Below, piece after piece: positions 33,161-45,553 of a stretch of 64,000 nt of DNA. Numbering within the stretch: the stretch's first letter is position 1; each line of letters begins with the position of its first letter. The notes under the pieces were generated by a model, which saw only the letters and a list, made by a program, of their open reading frames with translations, was not told the DNA's origin and made no database searches. A program made the position numbers and the translations under genes. Origin of the DNA: Agarophyton chilense (Eukaryota; Rhodophyta; Florideophyceae; Gracilariales; Gracilariaceae). Location of the stretch: contig JARGXX010000013.1 of assembly GCA_030374765.1 (NCBI GenBank), positions 1 to 64,000 on the forward strand, read 5' to 3'.

Positions 33161-34252
33161 TGCCTAAACGCCCGCCGGATTGGCCTCATGAGAGGCCAGT
33201 TCTATTTTCCAAGAAATTAGTAAAAATCGCTGGTTTCCACACTGCAGCGGCGTATTCTATTTTCGAAGTAAAACACTAATTGCCTAACCATGTTCCTCCT
33301 GCTTTAAAGATCATTCTTTAGACAGTTGTTTTCTGTAACAGCAGCTCAGTGGTTTCACGACCGCTCGGAGCTTGATGAACACTGGGTTCAAACCTCTCTG
33401 CTTTTAGAGATGACATCTGCTGAATGGATTGTTTTGTCAGAGATCATAATACATCTAGCAAGTTCAAAAACCAAGATTGAATAAGTAGAGAACTTAGAAT
33501 ATTTTCAAATTTTGTTTCATACTTTTAGAAATGTCTCTAAAAAGCCTTCAAAACGAGTGTTGACACACGACCACTAATGTTGTTGACTATATGTTACTCG
33601 AAATGTGATGAATGTCACGCAGATGATCTATAAGACACTCCCGACCGAGGACACTGTGACATATATAAACATCCATATCATTGTACTTTTAGCATTCTGA
33701 TCAACCAAATTTGGATTTTTAAGTGGTCTTGTAGACTTTGAATCATCTTTGATATATTTGAGACGTCCTAAAACCATCCAATTTCTTTCTTTTTTAATTG
33801 GTCTTCATCAAATGAATGCCGGTACCAGCCATATATAGGTTTTTTATTTCATCATACTCTTTAGATTTTCTTTTCATAGTTTGAATAGCATCCCAGGTTT
33901 TATCTATTAATCCATCTCTGAGTTTACAATAGAAAGTATGCGTTGTAGGATTCAATGTGCTTCCGTGTGCCCTTTAATAATATTTCAAGCATCATCTACG
34001 CACATTGCCAGCAAAGAATTAGTAACTCTAAAAGACCATTCTTTCACATCAACCTTCTTTTCCATATTCAAATCATCTTGACGTGACCTATTATGCCTAT
34101 AAATTCTTGAACAACAAGAATAGCACTCCTGAAAAAACCTCTGTAATATCGATAGTAAGTGGAATTATCTTTTTTATTTCATCATTTGCTCTCAATCTTT
34201 CACGAGAAATGGGAGTATCTGGGTAGGTACTGCTACAGTTGCTGATGAAATA
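33161..34252. other. AT-rich stretch, possible minus-strand coding remains
   Basis: No intact gene is present. The minus strand between 34252 and about 33500 reads protein-like in pieces (EKKVDVKEWSFRVTNSLL, RPIKKERNWMVLGRLKYI) with many stops. It ends exactly at the copy B 5' LTR. Confidence 0.3.
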
Positions 34253-34870
34253 TGTCGTAAAAAGGCAAAAGGGCTGACCTTTGAGGTTGTCAATATACCA
34301 CACTGACCTTGTAGGTGATGGATGCGAGGGATCATCGGCCATGCAGCTCCGGGCGAGCTACCATCTAGGTGTTGTCAGCCACGTGTAGTGTTGACATGTA
34401 CCTTCTGGTTGAGTAATTGTTAGTAATTGTAATTGTAATTATTTTTATTTTAGTACAGTAGTGGAGTGGCCACCTGGCACTGTAGCCAGTGCTGGCCAGG
34501 TCTCTGACACTAGGTCAGAGACCGTGGACCGTGCCTTACTGGCACCTCCCGGATGATCTGGAGAGTGCAGTCCACTGGATATAGGGACTTGCACCTCCCC
34601 CATCCTAATCTGATAAAGACAGGCACCACTTGGGTCACGACTATACCTTTTGGTTGATTGTTTCTCAACTAGCACACAGGCTTTCCCGCGCATCGACGCC
34701 TACCATTTCTTACACCTACAAGGTATAGGCTAGTTACCCCGCCGTTTGCCACTGCGGGTTTTCACGGTGCCCTGTTACCATCGAGGTCTATTACGTCTAT
34801 ATTCTAAGGTTGAGCGTCACCACGCTCCAGAGTCAAGACAGTAGCATACCCCAGAGGTGATTGTACGACA
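34253..34870 (+). repeat. 5' LTR, copy B (618 bp)
   Basis: It starts TGTCGTA and ends TACGACA, a perfect 7 bp inverted pair. The 10 bp stem hairpin lies at 34499-34523. It differs from its own 3' LTR by many substitutions and one missing repeat unit, but resembles the copy A 5' LTR end. Confidence 0.92.
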
Positions 34871-34873
34871 TTT

Positions 34874-34885
34874 TGGTCTCCGGAC
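34874..34885 (+). promoter_or_regulatory. Putative tRNA primer-binding site, copy B
   Basis: TGGTCTCCGGAC begins three bases after the LTR, as in copy A. Confidence 0.6.
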
Positions 34886-35017
34886 CTAGAAAGTATTTTT
34901 AGGTTTCGTCGTACCTTCACGGTTCACACGAGATTCCGAGAAGGATTGGACGCTCGTACACCTATTCAGTTTCAGGGAATCCCGCAAAGCCATACAGGAT
35001 ACCATAATTGGTCACAA

Positions 35018-37227
35018 ATGGAACGACCTGAAAGGAATACCCGTGGTTCGAGCGCCCCGCCAAGCCATAAAGGTCTTAAAGGAGCCCCATCGTCTCACCC
35101 GATTCTGGAAACCCCCGAGGAGCTGCTCCGGCACCCTCGGGACAAAACCGTAAAGGTACATGGTCCGCCGCCTATGGCAAGGGAACCTCAACGGGAATTA
35201 CCAATTGAGGTTGCAGCGGAGGAGCTATGGCCTCAGCTCGAAGAGCGAGCGAAAGCGCTCGTCACCCTCGCGGTCGAGGATGCGCTAACCGTAAAGGAGA
35301 AGTCGGATACCTGGATGGTTCCGCCTTCAATGGACGTCGATGCATTTACCCGTATTGTGGTTGACCGAGCAGCTCAAGAGCTATCGGACAGGATACCTGA
35401 AATGGTGAAACAGTATCTCTTCACAGATGCTAGGGAGCATGTTTACCGCGCTGTGCAGGACCTTTGGGTTTCCGAAGGATTCGCAGAATCCCGATCTACA
35501 CAGGTGAACATCGCAAAGCGCATACCACAAGGGTTCCAAATGGGTCATTCCGCCCATTCCAAACACTTACCTACTGATAGTGAGTACCTAAAAGGTCCAA
35601 AGCAGAGTCAAGAGGTCCCGGGGAATGTAGATCCTCAAGACATTTATCTGCCACCAATTACTGGTTGCGTTCAAAAGGATACCCATGGAGGCGGTCCCAA
35701 GGACGATTCGTCTGACTCGTTGGATGAGTGACGAAGAAACCGAAAAGGGAAGAAGCGGAGGACGAAGAGGGGAAAGAATCGAGAGGATGATTCAGACCCC
35801 GACTCGTCAGGCTCCAGTTCCGATACGAGTTCATCGTCGGATGATGACCGTAAAGGTAAGAAAAAGAAGAAAACGAACAGGTCGACGAAGAAGTCATCGA
35901 AAAAGAACCGAAAGGGTAAAAAGCGATACAATGAGTCGCCCGACTCTGAGTCGGACACCGAAATAGACCTGGAGGTGCACCAACCCTTGAACGATATGTT
36001 CACCAAAGCGGTTGACTACAGGACTTATCGGTTGATCAACACGTCTTCTGAATACACCGAAGGGGTGGCTCAGTAGATTACTAAGCACGACAAGAAGCTC
36101 AGCTTCCAAATGGGTGACAGAACCTTCACAGGTACGGATCCTATTGCGATAATTGAGTTTCTACAGAAGTTCAAGCTTGCATGTGACCAAAATGGGTTTT
36201 CCGAGGGCGCTGCTATTTGTCTATTTCAGTTTTACCTGAAAGGACGAGCATACTAATTGCTGCAGGATAGGCTCCGCGGCAATACCTCAGCGATGGATGA
36301 GGATGGCACAGAGATGTTGGAGTCATACCCAGAAGTGGTCAGCTTCCTTTTAAAAACATACGCCACCGATGAGGTTATCCAAGAGGCTTTTTCGGAAGTC
36401 CTCGGCTACCATCAAAGTTTTGGGCAAACCGAATCGGAGTTTTCGCTCGCGCTTTCGATTCTGGAAACCCGCTGTGGTAATGTGTTCACTAGCTCTCGGT
36501 TAAAACCGCCATTTGCCGACAATGTCGACAAAGCGATCCGTTCCCAGGTACGCAACTACCTGGCCACTAACCGAAAGGTAGACTACAATCGGCTGGCTCG
36601 ATACTACCAGGGCCTTGGAGATACCCTTCGGCTGGGAAAGAGACAAGCCGTGCCTCCAACCTCGAAGGATAAACCGAAAAGGTCGGTCTTGAAAATTGAA
36701 GATACCACAACCTCAGAGGGTAGCTCGCACCTCGAAGTACCTATAGGGACCGCTGTCCACTTGTAGCGACCCAGGGGCGGTTCTCGAAACCTTCGACGGT
36801 AGATAATTGGTCGTCAACGTGTACACGACACTCGGTACAATCGCCGCCAAGTGCGATGAGCTCGAAAAGGATGCGGGAAGCGAGCTCCCATAACTCGCCA
36901 CCCACATCCTACGCCACTGCTCCTACCAACCAGGTTCCAAAGCCCCCCTCAATGGTAACGCGAGACCCCCAAACTGGAGGCCTCGTTTTCTGGTTCTGTC
37001 TCGCGACAGACCATTTGGCAAACAATTGGGCTAACTTACCTCCGGGGATGAAGGACCAGTTGATTCAGACTCGCATGCAGAATCACCAACGCCTCTATTG
37101 GTCTTCAACGCAAGCACCAGATAGGTTCCAACCCCGTACACCGGTACAGGTCAATACCATCGAGGAAACACCAATTTTGGACTCAACCCCTCCAGTACAG
37201 GAGGAGAACACCGAACGGTTGGCGTAA
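35018..37227 (+). pseudogene. gag: gag polyprotein, copy B
   Basis: The ATG and domain order are as in copy A. Stops are TGA 35729 and TAA 36254 (both shared with copy A) and TAG 36074 (private). The copy A TAG at 1827 is CAG here. A one-base deletion near 36764 shifts the phase, and the end is read from 36770 to 37227. The last TAA overlaps the next ATG as TAATG, as in copy A. Confidence 0.85.
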
Positions 37228-38156
37228 TGGCCGAACCCAACCTGCAAGTGGAAGGCCAATCGATACCCAGAACCTTGAAGGTGGAAGAGAACGCTTCACA
37301 ACCAGTTCCTGTTTCTCATATGAAGTACAACAACTATAAAGTACGTGCCTCAATGTGTTTCTCCGATCGCCTTGCGGTTCCAGTCACCTGCGTGTTGGAA
37401 ACGGGGGCCGGCCCAAACGTCCTGAACTCCCTCGTTATAGCTGCGCCGGTACTTTGGAACTTGAGCCGACCTCCCGACAACAACCCACTTGTGGATGCAA
37501 ATGAGCGCCCATTAAACCTTCGAGGTATGCTCACCACTGTGGTGCAACTCGGAATCCTCAAGGTAAGACTGCTATTCTTTGTTGTCGACCGTTTACCGAC
37601 AGACTGCCTACTAGGTACGAACTTCATTGACAGACATGTCAAAGCAATCCTTCCTGGTTCCCATACAGTCGCCCTACGTCAGGGGGGACGAACTGCCATT
37701 TTAGGTAATACGGAAACCAAAAGGGGATGGTTCGTCAAACCGAAGAAGACGATATCCACCGAAACGGTCTCCAACAAAGTGCGCATTACCAAACAGGTTG
37801 TTATCCAGCCAATGCACCAAATATTGGTACCGGTGTCGTGTGCGACCCCTGGGCTGGTCATGTTACAAAACCATCCGAGGTTAGCAAATCGACACCTCAC
37901 CTTGGTGGCCAACGGGATTGTCGACAACATCCCAAATCAACCCTTTAAGGTGTGTCTCAGCAACTTCAGCAGTCATGACGTGATGTTTCCGAAAAATACC
38001 AATGTTGGCATCGCACTACCGGCACCGCAAGGGGTCTTCACCGTAGCTCACACTGATCTCGGCGAGGTCGCCCTTGATAAGGAAGGGGGTGTGCAAATGC
38101 GTCCACAACCACAAAGCTTTGATAAATACCAACTTGGAAGCGAAAGTAACCGATAA
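37227..38156 (+). CDS. Retropepsin-type protease frame, copy B
   Basis: The 309-codon frame is intact and almost identical to copy A. It keeps the unusual Glu in CVLETGAGPNVLN and the LLGTNFIDRH motif. It overlaps the RT frame by 83 bases in a different phase. Confidence 0.82.
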   Translation: MAEPNLQVEGQSIPRTLKVEENASQPVPVSHMKYNNYKVRASMCFSDRLAVPVTCVLETGAGPNVLNSLVIAAPVLWNLSRPPDNNPLVDANERPLNLRGMLTTVVQLGILKVRLLFFVVDRLPTDCLLGTNFIDRHVKAILPGSHTVALRQGGRTAILGNTETKRGWFVKPKKTISTETVSNKVRITKQVVIQPMHQILVPVSCATPGLVMLQNHPRLANRHLTLVANGIVDNIPNQPFKVCLSNFSSHDVMFPKNTNVGIALPAPQGVFTVAHTDLGEVALDKEGGVQMRPQPQSFDKYQLGSESNR

Positions 38157-40649
38157 GGCGTCGGTAGACAAAGAAGAGAAACCGGGCCCTGAGAGGCAAT
38201 GGCAAGATACAGTTCAGATCGGTGAAGAAAACGGCCAACTGCGGGGCCGTATTACCGACCTTCTGGAGGAGTTCGAAACCATTTTGGCAGGCCATCTGGG
38301 CCAAGTTAAGGCCACACAGCATCGCATCGAGCTCCTCCCTGACTCAAAGCCTATTTACCAACAACCATACCGTGCAGGTTCGAAGACGAGAGAAGTAGAA
38401 CTCAAAGAAGTGGAGCGAATGCCCCAAGAAGGTTTAATTCAACCAGCCAACTCAGATTGGGCTAGTCCCGGGGTTCTGGTTCAGAAGAAAGGGGATAACC
38501 GTATGAGATTCTGTGTGCACTACAGGAGGCTCAATAGCGTTACCGTCAGGGACTCGTACCCGATACCTAGAATGGATGGGTGCATCGACTCCTTGGGAGA
38601 TGCGCATATATTTACCACGTTGGATGACAATTGTGGTTATTGGGAGGTACCTGTAAGTGAGGAAGATCGAGACAAAACGACCTTCACGTGCCATGTAGGT
38701 TTTTTTCGCTTCACGCGGATGCCATTCGGGTTGCGCAATGCTCCAGCAACCTTTCAAAGGACGCTGTACATCATCGTTTCGAAGGTTAAATGGACAACCG
38801 CCTTTGTATACATTGATGATGTAATCATCTACTCCAGATCGGTAGAAGAGCATTTTGCACACCTTAGCACCGTACTAACCCTCCTAGCTGAGGCAGGGGT
38901 GACGCTGAAGCTACGCGAATGCGTCTTCTTTACCAGAACGGTTGAATACCTGGGCCACATCATAGGCCCTGGTACCCCAGAGGTTGCGCCGAGCAACATT
39001 AGAGCTGTACAAGAGGTCAAGTTGCCACGATCCCAGACAGACGTACGATCCGTTATAGGTTTATGTTATCGTCGCTTCGTGAAGGGATTCGCGAAAATAG
39101 GGGCTCCCCTCAACAAGAAGCTCCAGAAAGGTGAACCTGAACGGTTTGAGAATCTATCGAACGACGAAATGGATTCCTTTGAGGAATTGAAACGAGCGCT
39201 TTTGTCGCCGCTAATCTTAGCGTTACCGAAAACAGGTCTACCGTACACGCTGGATACAGATGCATATCATGCCCAAATTGGTTGTTCTCGCATGCAGGAG
39301 CGGCACAACGGAGACAAATTACCTATAGGGTATTGGAGCGGCGCTATGAATGAGGTGGAGCAGAACCACACCGTAACCGAGAAGGAATGTCTAGCAGTAG
39401 TGTGGAGCATGTTCATGCTCCCTCCAAACCTTTATGGTGAGCGCTTTACGTTGTGCACGGACCACGACGCCTTAAAGTGGATCCTCGGACTCGCACATTC
39501 ATCTGATAGACTTGCCCGTTAGAGGTGGAGACTGTCGCACTTCGAATACGACGTACAGTACCGTCCAGGTATCACGCACAACATAGCTGATGCTATGTCA
39601 TGCTTAAACACCTCAGGGCTAGAGACAGAACCTGTGGACGATGACATCCCTTGCTTTTTGGTGTCATCAAACCAAAATGGTACCGGCGAAAACCTAGAAG
39701 AATGATGGGACTTACCCGAAGAAGGTGCCTTGCGGAACACCGACATGGCAACGCAGATACTGACCCAAGAGGAAACGAACTTCATGCCCGTCCCCCGAGA
39801 AGATTTTCTACAAGAAAAGGCCCAGGATGCGTACCGCAGAACCCTGGCTGACCAAATTTGTTTCAAAGGATCACCGTTCGATGTGGACCACAATGGGTAC
39901 ATCGTGAGAAGGTCAACCTTGGATGGTAGCCTTCAAAAGGTGGTTCCGAAGGCGCTGCGCCCGAGAGTCTTGTATCTCGCGCACTACCCGCGACTATCGG
40001 GACATCCAGGTGCCACCAGGATGTATTACACCTTGAGGCAACAGTTCTCTTGGCCTCAGATGGCTCATGATGTCTACACCTTTGTAGGTCAATGCGAATC
40101 CTGTGTTCGTACCCGCGGTGGTATTCGAAAGCATCGATAATATCTCAAGCTGTTTCCAGCAACGGTTCCGCTGGAGTTTGTTGCGATAGACCTTCTAGGA
40201 CCACTTCGCAAGACCAAGAATGGGTATCAGCACATTCTACTGATCACCGACAGGTTCTCGAAGCTCACGAGAGCGATGCCTTTAAAGGATGCGAAGTCAA
40301 TAACGCTGGCGATCGCGTTCCTCAACAATTGGGTCTACCCGTATGGTGCACCACTGTACCTACTTCCCGATAATGTTTCAAACTTGGCATCAAAGTTCTT
40401 CGAAGCAGTCTGTAACCTCTTAGGTATCAAGCACTATTTCACTACTACCTACCACCCGCAGACGAACGGACAGGTCGAGCGCTTTAACCACACCTTGGTA
40501 TCAAGGCTACGGCACTATACGGAAGAGCACCAAACTGGGTGGGATGAGCTGGTGCAACCGCTCACCTACTCCTATAACCTTCAGGTACACCGGTCAACGC
40601 AGACCACTCCCTTTGATTTGATTCTTTCCGACACCCCCCAGGTATTGTA
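38074..40649 (+). pseudogene. pol: pol: reverse transcriptase, RNase H, integrase, copy B
   Basis: RT and RNase H are open in one frame of 482 codons (38074-39522), with YIDD at 38809-38820. Six bases coding two residues are missing near 39067 compared with copy A, without a shift. TAG 39520 is shared with copy A. Private stops are TGA 39703 and TAA 40138. The integrase core is otherwise complete, with WVYPYGAP intact where copy A has a stop and HPQTNGQVERFNHTL carrying the Glu. A one-base loss near 40625 shifts the phase and gives TAG at 40647. Confidence 0.92.
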
Positions 40650-41514
40650 GTGCAGGGAGATCATACCACCAGCACTGCAGCTGGCACACTGACCCCTGCC
40701 CGAGTCAAGCGAAATAACCTTGTGAGGTTGATGAGGGCTCTCAAACATACAAAGAGCCGCCTCACTGCAGCCCAGAAGCGGTACAAGGCCGACTACGACC
40801 GTAGGGTAACCAAAGTGGTCTCCGTATCTTCGGGACAATATGTCTACATAGACCACCCACCTTCAGGTAAAAGAGCACGACCGGGTGATGAAGCAAACGA
40901 TGAAGCTATGGATAGAGATATCAATTCGAAGCTTCTACCCAAATCAGTGAAACCTTAAAAAGTATTGAACGCATCAGACCACACCATTACGGTTGAACAG
41001 AACGGAATACCGAATACGATATCAATTGACCGTATTACGATAGCACCTGAAACGGTTCAACATCGCATTGAGGCAGGCCCCTCAGCCCGAGAGCCCAGAG
41101 CGGTAGCTCTGCGCACTCGACCCTCAGAGGACCCCACCCCAATTGTGGTGAATGATGAACCACAAGGGGATGATCCGGATTTCAACCCTCTAACAGGGAC
41201 GGAAACTGAACCTCAAACGGTAACAGCGGGAGCTCTCGACCCGGCTCCCACAAACGAAGCTCCCAACTCGGAACACATGATCCCTCGAGGTAGCGCTCCC
41301 TCCAAAAGATCAGGACCATACCTCAGAAGAATTTCCTGTTGACCGTCTGGTGGGCCACACACGAACCTACAATGGTCTGAAGTACACCGTCAGGTGGTAC
41401 GGCTGGGGCCCAGAAGGGGACACCCTCGAACCCCCACCCGCAATACCCCCACACTTCCGTATCAGGTATTGGCGCCGTCGCTCGAAGAAGATGCCTGCAG
41501 ACGGCGAACTTTAG
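40650..41514 (+). pseudogene. Integrase C-terminus and chromodomain-like tail, copy B
   Basis: After the shift the frame 40650-40958 carries the post-core module (KRYKADYDRRVTK, GQYVYIDHPPSGK). A TAA at 40956 is shared in position with copy A 6244. The linker is open to 41342, where an extra base shifts the phase; the chromodomain-like YTVRWYGWGPEGDTLEP then runs to TAG 41512. Confidence 0.78.
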
Positions 41515-41668
41515 ACCTTCGTGGCACTCTGGCCTAAAGAAGGGGTAGAAAAGACGTCGTTTTCCGCAGAAGGTGGACGCATATGCGTTTCAGATGACCT
41601 ACAAGGGAGGACACGAAAGAACAACCGAATGTAACATTAGATGAGACAACAAGAGACAACAATTTACT

Positions 41669-43003
41669 TTAAGAAGGAAACACTAAGGAATTTAAGTGGC
41701 AGGCGGCCGCCACAAGAACCTCAAAGGTGAAGCGACAGAAAGTCTGGCCCCCAAATCCGGGAGTAGAAGGACCTGTCGGTTTAGGAGCAGTGGGATCAGG
41801 AGGACCAGTGTTATTGACTACCCACGGAGGAAAACTTGCAGAAATGGTAGGAACCATCGACCTAGGAGGTAGCCAAGGAGCAGTAGCCCCGCCACTGGGG
41901 AGAGGAGTCGAAACCAAAAGAGGATTAACGAAAGGAACCGCCGAAGCGGGTTGCAAAACCGCAGGGTTCAAGTTAGCACCTAGAAGGGGATCCCTCAAAG
42001 GATCAGATGGCGCAGCAGCAGACATGCTTGCAAGATTGGCAACCTGACGGGTGGCCAGTTGGTACATGTCCATCTGGAACTGATTCCGGAACTCACCAAG
42101 TTGGTACAGCGCCTTCCCGTATCGCGCATGGCGTGGCAGCAAACCATCAAGGAGCGTTAATGCAGCAACCACGGAGTTAGGCCCAGCCCTCTGAAAGTTG
42201 GTGACGCAAGACTGGCAAATTCGAGCCAGCAAACCGACCACGGCCGGAGAATCCATCATAGGTTGAGGCGGAGGCCGATCAATACCCCCCAACAGAGGTC
42301 GAACTGGACGAGCAACCCGCGAGGAGCTCGGTTGAGTAGGAGTCAGACCCGTAGGGATAGGCGACTTCCGACCTTGAGGTAACGGCTCGGATGGGAAGGG
42401 ACCAGCATAACGACCAACTGGTGTCTCGACAGTACCGTGATAAGGTTCGGGGCTCGCGGGAGCTCCATAAACAGGAGGCTCCCCGGGATAATATTGGGCG
42501 TGGCGAGGCCCAAACTCCCAAGTTGCGGGATCGAAAGTCTCCCAACCTTGATGGGAATCCCAGTGGTAATTCTTGCTCTGCTCGAGATACGAGTCAAAAT
42601 CCTTCACGGTATAATCGGTCTCCTTCACGACGTTCTTGTAACCAAATCGGGAAATATCCTGGGCAACCCTCGGAGGTATGAAGAAGATGCGACCTAGAGG
42701 TTGAACACCATCTCGGTATATGTCAGAATCGGGATTGCGACAATCCAAATCGATACCGTAACGGGCGGCCTCCAGAGCCAGGATGGCAACCAACACGGTC
42801 CACTCCGAGAGGGCAACCGACCAAATGAGGTAATACCTCTCTAGGTTCCGGGAAATATGACTCCCGAAGTACGCCAAAACCAGCGGAGTGGGCACGCTCA
42901 GCGATAACGAAACCTCATAGGACTCCCACCACTCTGGTCGAAGCACGTACCAGTCGTGTCTGTCTTTCGTAGGTTGTGAGAAGTACTCGACGTTATGAAA
43001 CAT
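41669..43003 (-). CDS. Antisense accessory frame, segment a (444 codons), copy B
   Basis: This is the counterpart of 6960-8300, open over its full length and two codons shorter. The VPTPLVLAYFGS, YLIWSVALSEWTVLVA and FFIPPRVAQDI stretches are kept. That the frame has stayed open in both copies while pol collected private stops could mean later loss of constraint, but the sample is only two copies. Confidence 0.75.
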   Translation of the reverse strand: MFHNVEYFSQPTKDRHDWYVLRPEWWESYEVSLSLSVPTPLVLAYFGSHISRNLERYYLIWSVALSEWTVLVAILALEAARYGIDLDCRNPDSDIYRDGVQPLGRIFFIPPRVAQDISRFGYKNVVKETDYTVKDFDSYLEQSKNYHWDSHQGWETFDPATWEFGPRHAQYYPGEPPVYGAPASPEPYHGTVETPVGRYAGPFPSEPLPQGRKSPIPTGLTPTQPSSSRVARPVRPLLGGIDRPPPQPMMDSPAVVGLLARICQSCVTNFQRAGPNSVVAALTLLDGLLPRHARYGKALYQLGEFRNQFQMDMYQLATRQVANLASMSAAAPSDPLRDPLLGANLNPAVLQPASAVPFVNPLLVSTPLPSGGATAPWLPPRSMVPTISASFPPWVVNNTGPPDPTAPKPTGPSTPGFGGQTFCRFTFEVLVAAACHLNSLVFPS

Positions 43004-43084
43004 ATGTATAACGCGAGTGTAAGAGTTGCGAGTTTGAACGCGACTCTCCGTCGCTGCATCCTCGCCCCACCTACGACGGTCAGC

Positions 43085-43761
43085 TCAATCGATAGTAATA
43101 AAAGCCCAATTCAGGGACACCAAGTAAGGTGAAACCGGAAGGTAAGTTTCCGGAATAGACGAATACTGGCACACTTGCACCACCAATCGACGATAATAAT
43201 CCCGCTCCTGTTCGATGCGAAATACGGCAGGTCGCTCGGATATATCGGCGGGATGAAATACCTCAAAGGTGTATGACGCTGTCGACTCTGGTAACATTCC
43301 ATTCGACCCTGACGAGCTTGAGACTCTTGGTCCCTTTTCTCCAAGAGCAATGGAACGGAGCGAAGGCGCTCGCAGTCCCAACGGGACAAACCCAAGTGGG
43401 TATCCAATTGTGGTCTGATAAGAGCTGCCGGCAATGACGAATTCCCCACCGCCACAGGCCAATCGAGCTTCAAGAGGTCATTGTGCGTCACCTGGTCGAA
43501 GGTAATACCAAAAGGTCCATACTGACTCGTCGTCCGGTTCGCCGCACCAAACGCGAGATTGCGAGCCCAATTGGTTTGTGTTGTCGGAGGAAATCCAACA
43601 CTGCGTTGGTATGGGTCAGCCGAGGTCCCAGGAGAGAACTGTGTCGCGGGGACAGGCACGCTGCGAAACACAATGTTTGTAGGCGTTCGAGAAGTCGAGC
43701 GGGTCACCCTCTTGGTAATACCCCCGCGTCCACGGCCACTAGATGGGCCGCTACCTGACAT
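43085..43761 (-). pseudogene. Antisense accessory frame, segment b, copy B (frameshifted)
   Basis: From ATG 43761 the frame matches copy A segment b. A small deletion near 43215 (GCGAAATACGG against GCTCACATACGG in copy A) shifts the phase, so it ends early at 43111 while the original phase runs to the TGA at 43085. RG-rich N-terminus and FRSVPVPATQ are kept. Confidence 0.7.
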
Positions 43762-43779
43762 GGTTGGGAAGGCCGTAGC

Positions 43780-44226
43780 TCAACCCGACGAACGAGGTGA
43801 TGACTCGACCTCCACCGCCGCGGTGAACACCAGCGGGTATTCATCCTTCTGAAGTGGAGCCTCCTTGGTCCGTTCTGAGAAGACGGCCAACGTATCCAAC
43901 CTTTCCGGTAGTACCGACATCGACCTTTCAGGTGCAACAGTTGCCACCGTACGGTCACGAGCGGTTCCAGACCTTTGAGGTATCGTGGAGCGGGACCAAT
44001 CAGACCTTAAAGGAATAACTGCAGGGGTACCAATCCCCTCGGAATCGCCGACTTCTTCGACCTCAATGGTAACCGGCATCTCACGTCTCCCGAGCGCTGG
44101 TGCTGCTTGTGGGGACGACCCACCCCTTCCATGTATCGGTGACGAATCCACGATGCGGCGTGAGGAGCATCGACGTGGCACCGAACGGGTTCGAACGCGT
44201 TCTTGGAGGCGGCGCGATCCTGTCAT
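43780..44226 (-). CDS. Antisense accessory frame, segment c (148 codons), copy B
   Basis: This is the counterpart of 9072-9518, with the same start and the same TGA at its end. It is Arg/Ser/Glu-rich and no family is recognised. Confidence 0.6.
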   Translation of the reverse strand: MTGSRRLQERVRTRSVPRRCSSRRIVDSSPIHGRGGSSPQAAPALGRREMPVTIEVEEVGDSEGIGTPAVIPLRSDWSRSTIPQRSGTARDRTVATVAPERSMSVLPERLDTLAVFSERTKEAPLQKDEYPLVFTAAVEVESSPRSSG

Positions 44227-44906
44227 CGCCTTGAGGGTAACCTGGAATGAAAAACCGGAAAAAGGTCGCGCAATTACCGACGGGGACGATCAACACAAAT
44301 AAGGTCTCACAACCGGAAGCTTCCACCACGGACCCAGGCCAACACTTCAATGGTTGTATCGACGTAGGCTCAGGCCCCACTGGCGCCACGAGTTAATCCT
44401 TACAAGGTAGACGAAACCTGAAAAATCAAGAAGCCAGGAAACCTTCAGGAAAAGCCGGACAGTACGATTACGGTCACGAAGCCGCCGATTAAGGGCAGCA
44501 ATACCTGAAGTGTTGTCGAGCCGTGGGAACGACCGGGCGGGAGGACACGCCCAGGGACCTAGAAGGGAAATGAATTTTGAGTAACCGGGAAAGGTGCGAT
44601 AACAACTTGGTTAGACATTGGGCGATGCGGAAGCAGAATCGCAAGCAAGCAGGGTTACTACCGAAAAGGTGTTCGCTAGCGCGCTAGTTACACTGCATCG
44701 CCCTCATGGCAGTCCCTACCTGAATGGTTGTCGCTCAATTCGTGCGCCGATGTCGTCCCGCGCCCTCCCCAACCGACACTGGCGCCGACTTCTGAACCTC
44801 AAAGGATCGCGCGTCGCGCACAGACACCACTCCGATGCCCGCGCCACTGTCGCTCGCTACATCTCTATGGTTTGATGGGAGGAGACATGGGGCGTGCCTC
44901 ACGGGT
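44227..44906. other. Untranslated 3' region with nested inverted repeats, copy B
   Basis: No gene is seen. The nested inverted repeats of copy A recur here (GGGCGATGC near 44622 with GCATCGCCC near 44696). Confidence 0.5.
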
Positions 44907-44916
44907 AGGAAGGGGG
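44907..44916 (+). promoter_or_regulatory. Polypurine tract, copy B
   Basis: AGGAAGGGGG lies two bases before the 3' LTR. Confidence 0.78.
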
Positions 44917-44918
44917 TC

Positions 44919-45553
44919 TTTCGTATAGTGGTAGAAGGGCTGACCTTTGAGGTTGTCAATATACTGCACCGACCCTGTAGGTGATGGGTGCGAGAGATCA
45001 TCGGCCATGCAGCTCCGGGCGAGCTACCATCTAGGTGTTGTCAGCCACGTGTAGTGTTGACATGTACCTTCTGGTTGAGTAATTGTTAGTGATAGTAATT
45101 GTAATTATGCGTATTTTTGTACAGTGGTTGAGTGGCCACCTGGCACTGTAGCCAGTGCTGGCCAGGTCTCTGACACTAGGTCAGAGACCGTACCTTTGCT
45201 GGAACCTCCGGGGTGATCTGGAGAGTGCAGTCCACTGCATATAGGGAACTGCATCTCCCCCATTTTAATCTGATAAAGACATGCATCACTTGGTTCCCGA
45301 CTATACTTTTTGGTTTATTGTTTCTCAACTACCACACAGGCTTTCCCGTGCGTCGACGCCTACCATCGTTTACCTACACGGTATAGGCTAGTCGCCCCGC
45401 CGATTGCCCCTGCGGGTTTTCACGGTGCCCTGTTACCATCGAGGTTTACTACGTCTACCTTCTAAGGTTGAGCGCCAACACGCTCCCTACAGTTGAGCGT
45501 CACTACGCTCCCGAGACAAGACATTAGCATACCCCAGAGGTGATTGTACGAGA
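44919..45553 (+). repeat. 3' LTR, copy B (635 bp)
   Basis: Its start reads TTTCGTA, one change from TGTCGTA, and it ends TACGAGA as in copy A. The stem hairpin is at 45165-45189, and the GTTGAGCG unit is present twice. Confidence 0.9.

Larger units (their letters stand above)
34253..45553 (+). mobile_element. Ty3/gypsy LTR retrotransposon, copy B (decayed, full length)
   Basis: This is the complete partner of the element at 1-10845, 11301 bp long, with both LTRs, primer site, polypurine tract and all genes. Its 3' flank is the same as that of copy A. The 5' and 3' flanking bases (AAATA and ATTTT) do not form a target duplication, so one end has been changed by recombination or by the duplication itself. 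Some frames intact here are broken in copy A and vice versa. Confidence 0.93.
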
